A stretch of 49,251 nt of DNA from Byssothecium circinans (lineage: Eukaryota > Ascomycota > Dothideomycetes > Pleosporales > Massarinaceae): the NCBI GenBank assembly GCA_010015675.1, contig ML977032.1:167206-216456 (forward strand), read 5' to 3'. Position 1 is the first letter of the stretch, and every line of letters starts with the position of its first letter. Both the position numbers and the translations under genes were made by a program. Below are positions 1 through 8,425 of the stretch, piece by piece. The notes below the pieces were generated by a model that was given only the letters and a program-made list of their open reading frames with translations, was not told the origin of the DNA and ran no database searches.

Positions 1-212
1 CCTTGTATGTATTTAACAAGCTCTGCCTCTTGTTGTGGAGTAAGCTTTTGTTGCGTTGTTGCTTGAGTCGTTCGCGATGATTGGATCTGCTTATGCCGCC
101 GCGATAGGGTAATACGGTTAACATGATAGTCTGCTGCAATTTTGGTATATGTAAAAGGTTCTCCTGGCTCTAGCGCTTCGATAGCTTCAATTGCAGCCTC
201 AATTGACCCCAT
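1..212 (-). CDS. pogo/Fot-type transposase, N-terminal part (runs off the left edge)
   Basis: The reading frame starts at an ATG whose first base is 212 on the minus strand and stays open to the window edge, about 70 codons. The protein begins MGSIEAAIEAIEALEPGEP and contains a Psq-type helix-turn-helix (FTYTKIAADYHVNRITLSRR), followed by a Gln/Thr linker and LTPQQEAELVKYI. That last piece is the start of the Tc5/CENP-B type second DNA-binding domain that precedes the DDE nuclease in pogo and Fot1 elements. No stop or frameshift is visible in the part seen, unlike the hAT copy downstream, so this may be a younger insertion. The catalytic domain and one end of the element lie outside the window, so I cannot tell whether it is complete. 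Confidence 0.8.
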   Translation of the reverse strand, partial: MGSIEAAIEAIEALEPGEPFTYTKIAADYHVNRITLSRRHKQIQSSRTTQATTQQKLTPQQEAELVKYIQ

Positions 213-328
213 AATGATTGAGTTATGACGCGTTCAAGTTTGAGTTGTTTTGGTGTTGCGCGATCGTTGCGCGAACATGATCGTTGCGTGCACGGACACG
301 TTAGTGACTTGGAGCTCGCGAATGTTAG

Positions 329-1771
329 CATCACCCGCTTCCCAATGCTAAATCTAACATTGGGCAGCATGTCGAGCATCAGGAATCGACTTATAAGTCC
401 CATACGAGATCATGGCGACACTTTCTTCGGCCCTTCTATTACTCTCTCCTGTTGTTGACTCTCCTGTCTCTCTCCTGGAACATCTCCCGATGCAAACCCT
501 GGAAAATCTCCAATGATACGATCCTATTTCCCCAAATAGAATTCCATCTCCACAAAATGCCGCAAGAGGGAATTCAAGATAAGGGCTGTTCATCCGTCGT
601 CTCCTCTAGGAATCGCCAGTTCGGCTTCAACTTCACGGGCGATGGCGCAGCCGCGAACCGATGGCAGCTACTCGATTCCTCTGTTCCTGAATCCCGCAAG
701 AGCCTTCGAGGTCACATAACCGTTGACCGAGGAAGTTCCTCTCAAGCTTCGGATATGGAGGTCCACGTTATCATTCGCTCTAGCGACGAGAAGGACCTTA
801 AAAACGTGCACTTGCACAAATCAGACTCCGTGCTGAATATCGACTATACTTTCAGGGACGACAGCGATGTCTGCACAGAAGTTGAGATACTAGTACTTCT
901 TCGACCATGGCCTAAACGTTCATTAGATTGGTTCGACATCCGAACTAGTATTTTCGACATCGACTACGAACCCTCGCTTGGCTGGGAGATTAACAACCTA
1001 CTTACACATACCTCGCATGGCGACTTGTTTATGGACTCTCGCTTCCCCTACAATGATCCCTTAATCGCACATAACGTCTCCATTAGCTCGATTGATGGGA
1101 TCATTTTTGGCTGGTTCATTCCAGACGAGAACCTCGAACTCCGCAACGAGGATGGCGGAATTGGCGCCTTTATCTGTCCTAGGCTCGCTGAGGGTGTGCC
1201 ATTCGATCCAAAGAGTATTTCGATCTCGACTGTGTCTGGCAAAGTTCGTGTGGGTCTCATCTATGTAGTGTGGCCCGCAAAAGTCTATACGCATCGAACT
1301 AAGATTGAGTCGGTTTCAGGCGATATTAGCGCGGTGGTACCGCACGGTATACACACAAACATTTCCAGCATCAGCGGCACCATTAAGACAGCGATCAGGT
1401 CATACGGTGCTGCCAGTCCAAATGCCACGAGTGAAATATATACGACTTCGAGATCTGGCGACTCTTGGGTGATGCTTTATAGTCCGCCCAATGAATCACT
1501 TGATGGGAATTATAATCCGCTTCTCAACACTGTCAGCAAGCACGAAGTTGGGGAGGGGGAATTATGGTTAGATTACCCCTTTGCTTGGTGGGGCAAGATG
1601 GAAGGCAAGATTGAGCATGGCAAGCTAGAATTTGATGGAAGCTTGCTGGAGGATATAAAGCGAGGCGAGGGGTATGTAACAGCGAAGAGAGGGAAGGGAG
1701 AGTCTCAGATGGAGGCACATGTTAGTACTGGAGCCCTAACTATTCACCTTGGTCTACAGGAGCTGGGTTAG
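329..1771 (+). pseudogene. conserved fungal-type protein with SxSGxI beta-repeats, start missing
   Basis: One frame is open from 329 to the TAG at 1769-1771, but it has no ATG before 557. Upstream of that ATG, around 422-475, it encodes a hydrophobic run (FYYSLLLLTLLSLSW) that looks like an N-terminal membrane anchor, so the true start seems lost, frameshifted or on an unseen exon. The C-terminal half repeats short SxSG motifs (SISTVSGKVRV, IESVSGDISAVV, ISSISGTIKTAI, TTSRSGDSWV), as in DUF4097-type putative adhesins or beta-helix proteins. Length from the first ATG is about 404 residues. No enzyme motif is visible. It lies next to the pogo element, which could have removed its 5' end. Alternative: a live gene with an unrecognised 5' intron. 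Confidence 0.5.
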
Positions 1772-2889
1772 TGGCTGGTATTGGCGTAACAGGCGGCATA
1801 TATATGTCGCTATCCATCATTCCATCGTTCACTGCTAGCTAGAGTTACATACGAGAATCTTTTCAACATCTGCTGCCTAGGTCACTGTTCCCGGTCACAC
1901 ATTTTATAGCGATCTACTAAGAAGAATAGACGAAAGACGAATGCAGCACTTCAAAGTACCGTATTATACCAAAGGAGTCTTAGGAAACTAAGTCAGTTCA
2001 TTTTTCCCTTCTTCTAACCGAATTGGACTAACTTCCAGGCCATCAACTATAGTCGAGTAAATCTTGTCTAATGGTACGACCGTAAGCCGAGACTATCTAC
2101 GTTTCCACGACGTAACATCGAGAATACCAGGTTTGCTAGTTCGACGCAGATTAGCTGTATAATGAGTCAAACACTCGCCACTCCCATGCAAAGGAATCTT
2201 TGAGCAGAGGAAAGAAAATAGCGTATTCATACAGCCGTGGGTGTACAAAGCCGACAACAATCGAGGGTCTTGCTGGAACTCCATGAATGCATATTTCACC
2301 AACAACTTCGCTGGGAATGCACCCGCGGTTTCTTGTACCAGGGGCCCTACATCTTCCGACCGCGCTTTGCACCTTGCTTCTCAAGTCCATACCTCTACCA
2401 TGCGTGAAAGACGATCACATAATGGGTGGTTCTATACTGAATCGGGGATCCCTGCTGCCAAGCACCCACACAAATCGATTTCAGAAGTCCTCGGAGGTCA
2501 GCCTCTCCTCATCCATCATCTCATCGTCGCCCTCATCGCATACACAAATCGATCGACTATCGATTTGAATTCACCCTCCCACCTCCCTACAACTGGCGTT
2601 TCTTTTGTTTGAAAATTTTTTATTTTTTTTGGTTTATATTTAGATAGCTACGCGGCCAACGCCCTGCTCACTAATCGCCCTCTAGCCAGCTAGTCGCCCA
2701 CGCGGGCAGCCCACGCTGGCAGCACTCTCAGGGGCACTGACAAATTGGCTGAGTCCGATCTACTAGTGAGCCGACGACGAGCCTGCGCCTCCAAAATTGT
2801 ACTGTTTATTACTTCCCCAACTACTCCACTAATGGCCGATGTGATTGTATAGATACATAATTCTTCAAAGCTAGCTAACTATAACAGAA
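1772..2889. other. intergenic, no supported gene
   Basis: Only short overlapping frames on both strands are present. There is a T-rich tract near 2612-2640. A short minus-strand stretch near 2240-2310 reads VGEICIHG, reminiscent of the A8 core of AMP-binding enzymes, but it is too short to support a relic. Confidence 0.5.
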
Positions 2890-3030
2890 CTAAGTACAAA
2901 CCGGCGGCACGCCGGAGCCGGAGCAAGTACAGCCGGTGGGACAATTTATTGGACCCCATGGTTGCTGCGTAGGGCCACCCTTGAAATCCTGCTTAAGCCG
3001 TTCAATAATGGTCAATCCCATGGCTTCGTG
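2890..3030 (-). pseudogene. 3' end of the SGNH hydrolase gene, separated by the hAT insertion
   Basis: Read on the minus strand from the hAT edge, the frame continues exactly from the 5' part on the other side of the transposon. After one copy of the 8-bp target site it encodes MGLTIIERLKQDFKGG and then a Pro/Cys/Gly tail, ending at TAG (2890-2892). Joining SGHEA to MGLTIIERLK restores the usual helix after the catalytic-His block of fungal SGNH/GDSL enzymes. This is the main evidence that the transposon landed inside one gene. Confidence 0.8.
3023..3030. repeat. hAT target-site duplication, left copy
   Basis: GCTTCGTG lies immediately outside the left inverted repeat and is identical to 6070-6077. 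Eight-bp duplications are diagnostic of hAT transposition. Confidence 0.95.
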
Positions 3031-3051
3031 CAGCGTGTCCAACAGTCCGTA
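3031..3051 (+). repeat. hAT left terminal inverted repeat
   Basis: This 21-bp sequence is the exact reverse complement of 6049-6069 and begins CAGCGTGTCC. Confidence 0.95.
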
Positions 3052-3248
3052 CTACGCTACGTATGAGCTCATGAGGTGTACGTTACGGGTCAAATTAGAG
3101 CTACTTACGTACGGAGGGCTTAAAAAAAGCTGATTACGGGCCGTAGGCGTAGCTACGGCCCGTAAACACGTGATACCTGTCATCACTCTGGGAGAAGGTC
3201 CTTAGGCCCCTAGGGAGCTGGAAATTGACGTAAATCTCGCTGTAATAT

Positions 3249-5774
3249 CTACTCTTGAAGCTCAAGTACGTAGCTCTTAACGACGCCTCTCCGGAGCCAG
3301 TTTTTCTGGAGTTGTAAGGCCTTAATAGTCGTTGGAGAGAGGCGGTTTTGGTCGTCTGTAATTGTGCGTTTTGCAGTTGAAAAGGCCCTCTCACACTCAC
3401 ATGAGGTGGCAGGTATTGAGAGGAAATTGAGGGACATCTTAAAGACGATGGGATACTTGGTACGGCCCACGGAGAGCCACCAAGCTTGTGGGTTATCAAG
3501 GAGCCCTTGATAGGCCTCACTTGGGTTGTCAAGGTCCTCTCTCAGGTCGTCGAAATACTCGTCAAGTTGGGACGGGCGTTTTTGACGCTTGTGAGACCTT
3601 GACCCAGTAAGTAGCATAGGATTAACGCTCATTGTTTTGGAGTAACGGGAGCCTAAAATACCCTCAGGAAGCTTCCGCCGGGATGGCTGAGAGACAGCTA
3701 GCTCCTCAGGATCGCTCTTAGCCTTGAGGTATTGCTTGAAGACCTTACGCGCTGACTGCTCGGCCTTCTTATGCCACGACGGGTGCCTTGCCCAGTGGTC
3801 CTTGAACCATGTGAGATGGAGCTTTGGGTGTAAAATCGTCGCGATACAATAGTAGGACGGCTCTGGGTCCATTACTATCCGGGTCTAATATGATATGAGC
3901 TTCTCAAGCCCAAACTTGACGCCGTTCTTGACAAAGGAGCTGTCTGACTCACCCGCCAGGGCGTCGCGACGCTCCAAGAGCGAGTCGTAGAGCTCCTGTA
4001 AGTTGACAATAGTCTGCCAGAGAGACCCGAACCTAGAGACGCCGACGGAGCCCTCAAGACGCCGGCACATCTCATAGAACTCTTGCAAGAGGTCAATTAT
4101 TGTATCTACCTCGTCCCATTCATCCTCTGAGAGCGAGTCGAGCAGTGGGTCGTAGTTGCGGGCGAGAGGCGCAGTCGCTATCTCATTATCGTCGTTAGAC
4201 TCATCGTTGTCTAGATCAGTGGCGTCCCGGAGCTTACGGATAAAGCGTCAGATAGGCTCTTTAAGCTCTCTGCAACGAAGAAGCATTAAATATACTGAGT
4301 GCCACCTTACGCCGCCGTCCTGGCGGAGGTTAAGGGTGCCAAAGGCCCAGAGGGCGTCAGTCTCACTAAGCTCCTTCTGGATAGTTAGGAATAGCTCTCG
4401 GCGCTTGTGAGATGCGTAGACAGCGTTGACGAAGTTGTGTAGCTTGCCGACAACTCCATGCCTTTAAAAGAGCTAAAATTGGTCCTAAGGAGCTGCCTGA
4501 GCTAGCTCAGCCTCCCACTTACTCACTCTACTACCGTAGATGACGGACTTGACGACCAGGTTGATGATGTGGCCTGCGTAGCGTATTTAGTGCTAAGGCC
4601 CAACATAGAGGTCTCCAGACCTGGCTACGCACCGGATAAACTTTGTGTCATTGCTGCTGGCGTTGTCGCTGACGAAGCAGTTAAATTGCTGACTGAAATC
4701 GTAGTCGCTGATAACGCTGAGGATGACCTAAGCTTGATACGCCGCCGTATGGTCGCCGAAGAGGTTGTGGAAGGCAATAAGAACGTCGTACTGTTTATAT
4801 AAAGGTCCTAAGTTTATTAACTTTATCTCCTATCGCTGATTTCCTATTAGGAGACGCCAAGACCTACCTACAAAGTGCGTGATAACCCTAAGGAACGACA
4901 AATTATTACCTGACGTCCATATATCCATACTCAGGCTTATTTTGCTCTGCGCCGACAGTAGGAGCTTCTTAACCTCCTCCTTTCGCTCCCCCAGCGCCGT
5001 ATCTACGTACTTCGAGAGCGTAGTCGCCGACGACGGCAGGGCGCGCAAAAGGTCGTGACGGTTCCATGTCATGACGCCCCGCGTAGACGCTGAACAGGTG
5101 ACGCTGAAGGACAGGTCCTCGAGTATAACCCAGTCGACAAAGGCCTCCTGGAGCTGATTCTCCTGCCAGGGCTAATGGGCGATAAAAGTATTACTCCCTG
5201 CTACTCGCGCAGCGTCGAAAGGGTTGGTTGGGCGGGCGTCAACCAGTAAGGGCATAAGACCTCTCTCTAGGTCAATTCGATGGGCAGTTTTAAGATGACT
5301 GACGATATGAGCAGTCCCATTAACGCTTTTGCAAGCTCCTCAGTCCTTACTTAAGTGGCAGGCCCTGCAGAGCCAGAGCCTTGCCTTACTTCCGTCGTCC
5401 TCCAGATATTGCAACTCGACGCCGTATTTCCATATTGAAGCTAGCTTCCGGCCGCCCTTCAAGGCGCTCTTGTGCTGGACTCGATATCCCACCTGGTCAG
5501 GCACCAGCCGCTTATTTTGCCGCCAAATATTGTCCCAGTTAACGTCAAACTCTAGGCCAGCGACCTGACGCTCGTCGGCAGGATACTCGTGAGAGGAGAA
5601 CGCCCCCGGGGTGCTGTCGTGCGAGGAGGAGGCTGACGGAGAGTTGAGGGCAGCTGCAGCTTTCTCAAGCCTTCTGGACGCAGCGGCGTGATAGGAGCTC
5701 TCTAACGGCGACGGCGACGAGTCCTGGGTACTCTGGGTGCCCTGCGACGGGCGTAAAAAGCTTCGTAAGGCCAT
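3249..5774 (-). pseudogene. hAT transposase, 842 codons, about eleven in-frame stops
   Basis: From the ATG at 5774 to the stop at 3249 a single frame can be followed with no net frameshift. In order it encodes a Ser-rich N-terminus, a BED-type zinc finger (WLCRACHLSKD, then HIVSHLKTAH, near residues 139-170), the hAT core (KISLSMDIWTSGNNLSFLRV; FVSDNASSNDT; IRYAGHIINLVVKS), and the C-terminal dimerisation domain (WWLSVGRTKYPIVFKMSLNF; PATSCECERAFSTAKRTI). Stops lie at 5340 and 4830, in a cluster at about 4460-4600, near 4248, at 3885 and elsewhere. The ones I read fit CAG, CAA or CGA changed to TAG, TAA or TGA. That pattern means C-to-T decay without indels, typical of RIP. The product is not expected to be functional. 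Confidence 0.9.
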
Positions 5775-6048
5775 TAATAATATACTATTAACAAGAGTAG
5801 TTATAAAACTAACAATATACTATCAGTAGTAGTACGCGAGACGTACGCGAAAAAGACGGCAAATTCCGCTGAATCTAAGCCTTTTTAGGCGACAAAACAC
5901 CATAAAACTGACCCCCCCCTCCCGTACAGCCGTAATTACGACGTAAAATACACGAAACATGGCTACTGTACGGCTACTTTACGACTCACAAAAGGGCTAC
6001 TTACGTACGCCCCGAGGGGGACTACGGGCCGTAAACTACGGCTGATAC

Positions 6049-6069
6049 TACGGACTGTTGGACACGCTG
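6049..6069 (-). repeat. hAT right terminal inverted repeat
   Basis: Exact reverse complement of 3031-3051. Confidence 0.95.
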
Positions 6070-6077
6070 GCTTCGTG
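6070..6077. repeat. hAT target-site duplication, right copy
   Basis: GCTTCGTG, identical to 3023-3030, directly abuts the right inverted repeat. Confidence 0.95.
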
Positions 6078-7416
6078 ACCGGATTTCGTGGGATGAAGTG
6101 TCCGAGCCACTATACCACAGCCACCTCCACTTCCACTTCCACTACTGCCAACCGCTTCGAAGTCCTTCAGGCTGCCTCCCCACATCATGCTGTGACTGGG
6201 ATCACCGGGATCGCGGTATGTTCGTGATATTATGTCGCCCACCTGATTGGCTTCACCATCAGGATGGTCCAACATCTTCTCTACCTCGTCCCAAGGCGGC
6301 ATCTCGGCATTTTCTGCAAGCATGTCATACATTTTCTCATCATTCCCCTTCTTGATAGTGATCCACCATATCCCAGGGCTGCTCCAGATCCATACGTTGT
6401 TATTCCAGTTGAATTGGTCCCCCTTTGTGGATCCTGGTTCGCAGAAACGATGCTTGTCGAATGCGGTGTTGATGTCAATATATTGGATTTTCGAATCCTG
6501 GAACACTTCAACAGCCTCTCGAATATTGCGGTTCATTTCGTCAATCTGTGGATAGGAGCCGTTGTCAGCGGATAAATTCCTCGGAGAGCGACTTGATTTG
6601 CATTTTGTAAGAGCGTACGTACTAGTTTATTGAATTCTGTGCGCATTCCCTGTACAACTTTTTGCTGTTTATCGTGATCGGTGTAAAAGACGGAAAAGGT
6701 CCAATTGTCGCACTCCTCGTTGTCACCGAAGAACCAGGGATATCCAAAAAGGAACAGACTAGCGTCATTTCCCATGTTAGCCGGGTGACCTCTCTAGGCG
6801 TGGATGACATTCACAATTTTGTTCTTGATGTCGTTTGACTCGACTCTGCCTCTAACCAGCTTGATCTCTCTCCAGCATTCTCCTGTGGGATTGTCTGGGT
6901 TGTCGTCTTCGAAAAATGTACCATAATCCTTATCCCTGTCTGAGTGGAAAAGGCATGAATCCGCCATGGGATAAAAGTCCGCGTTGTTACCGCTAATCTC
7001 CATGAGCGTAACCTTCGGTCTCGTCGTTTTATCCATCTGTTCCATCACGTTGTCTGTTCTTGAGCCGGAGCAAGCTACGAATTCAAGCTTCGCTTTTTTG
7101 CTGTCGGGCAGCCAGTCGGAACCATGGCCTTCTACCACGGTGGACCAGGCGTACTTGTAGCGCCAGCAATTGTCTTTGTTATTATCGTAATCGTTCCCAA
7201 CCCCGTACATCACCCCGCTCTACTGTCTGTGAGTAGGCCCTTTTATGGTTGTGGTTCGAGAAAGCTTACAGCCCAAGAGTCACCAAGGGCGGCGAAGATG
7301 AAATCTCCATCGTCCCTTGTGACTAGTTGCCCCTCTGAAATATTCGCAGGGTATGAGAAAGCCCCACGCAGCGTAGCTGCCAGCGCTAGGAGACCAGTCC
7401 AGTATAATCGAGATAT
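6070..7416 (-). pseudogene. SGNH/GDSL hydrolase, secreted type, 5' part; start lost, nonsense, hAT-split
   Basis: Exons on the minus strand: 7416-7270, 7219-6623 and 6545-6070, with introns 7269-7220 and 6622-6546. The catalytic blocks are visible: FAALGDSWASGV (Ser block, across the first intron), MEISGNNADF (the G-x-N block) and TLHPTKSGHEA (Asp/His region, without the usual Asp). A secretory signal-like segment (LYWTGLLALAATLRGAFS) precedes block I. The codon where the initiator should be is ATA (7416-7414), with no in-frame ATG between it and the upstream TAA at 7438-7440. A TAG at 6794-6796 interrupts the frame between VNVIHA and RGHPANM. The hAT element then cuts the gene just after the catalytic His. 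Family role: secreted esterase/lipase. Here it is dead by at least three lesions. Confidence 0.85.
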
Positions 7417-7440
7417 AAGAATGATATGACAATGTATTTA

Positions 7441-8425
7441 CTCCTAAAAGCGTCCGAAGGTTTTTCAGTGACGATTCTCACATTGATTCAAACATTCGAC
7501 TCTTATCTGTCTTTTATATGTTACCAAGCTATGCCACGCCGTTTACACGGTTGCCTCTTCCTGCGAGACGCCCTCTGCGGTGCCGCATCGAAGGAAGGGG
7601 CTCTGTTCTTGTCTTCGCGCATGTTCATTTTCACATTGCCACTTTCGATCCTTCTAATGTGTCCCACTTCAAGATTCCGGTCCTTCTTAGGTCATTCGTA
7701 CCTTAGATGGGTATCTGCGCCGTTTGCACAGCCATTGATTCACGAGAAACACTGGGCCACAACCTATGGTATACTACAATTCCCTCGCGTGCGCATAGAT
7801 TTCTGGCCATTATCAAAGTGTTTCCTGATGTAGCTGTGTTTTGCTCAGGAGCGACAGAGGATCGTGGAGCTATAAATTCATCGTCATGCGATACGTGTCC
7901 AGAACGTTGGAGTGAACGTGTTTCTAAACGCCTCCTCTTCGACCTTCCTGTTGGATGAACGAATAATCCAACATGTTTCAGTGAGAAACATTGTCCTCTC
8001 AGTATCGGTGTATGCAAACGGACGGCGTGGCATGGCCCCGGGATCGAGCATATATTCTTGAGGCTGATGCGGTCGAACTGCGGCACAACACGCTGCGGCA
8101 CGACCCAGGTCCAACGACACCAGTACGACGATCTCACAGTCCGATACGCCCAGCAGGGGCCAAAATCTGAAATGGTGAGATCTACCCATGGGGCGAAGCT
8201 CACAACTCCGTCTGTTCAAATGAGGTTCTGAATGAGTGGGAGAAAGTGATTGATTGAGTGATCGAGCAGCAACTACGGAGGAAGGCAATATAAGGTGATG
8301 GTTAGGTCACGTGACTAGACGGTCACGTGACTAGAGTCTGCCTTCAAACACCGTCCGTGACCTTTTAAGGCAACAATGCCACCCCTCCCCTCCCATACAG
8401 TCACCGCAATCGCTTTTTTGACTTG
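7441..8425. other. intergenic, upstream of the DUF726 gene
   Basis: Overlapping short frames on both strands show no recognisable domain and no convincing exon structure. The only clear feature is the duplicated CACGTG site near 8305-8335. Confidence 0.5.
8305..8335. promoter_or_regulatory. tandem CACGTG (E-box type) sites
   Basis: The 15-mer GGTCACGTGACTAGA occurs at 8305-8319 and again at 8321-8335, 16 bp apart. Each copy contains the palindrome GTCACGTGAC. CACGTG is the core bound by fungal bHLH factors such as Cbf1-type proteins (family knowledge). The sites lie 90-120 bp upstream of the DUF726 start. A regulatory role is inferred from position and duplication only. Confidence 0.5.

Larger units (their letters stand above)
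3031..6069 (-). mobile_element. hAT-family DNA transposon, full length, mutated
   Basis: The element is 3039 bp. Its ends are a perfect 21-bp terminal inverted repeat: 3031-3051 reads CAGCGTGTCCAACAGTCCGT + A, and 6049-6069 is its reverse complement. It starts with CAG, as hAT ends often do. Both sides carry the same 8-bp duplication GCTTCGTG. Subterminal copies of the 11-mer TACGGGCCGTA occur at 3135-3145, inverted at 3154-3164, and at 6023-6033. The first two form a hairpin with 12-bp arms (3134-3145 and 3154-3165), a plausible transposase-binding region. The internal gene is on the minus strand and is broken by stops, so the copy is not autonomous. The insertion split an SGNH hydrolase gene. 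Confidence 0.95.

Noticed and set aside
2151..2390. Minus-strand frame containing VGEICIHG, like the A8 core of AMP-binding enzymes
   Set aside because: Only eight residues match and nothing upstream or downstream looks like an adenylation domain, so chance is likely.
4569..4802. Plus-strand ORF inside the hAT element
   Set aside because: It overlaps the readable hAT core on the opposite strand and shows no motif of its own.
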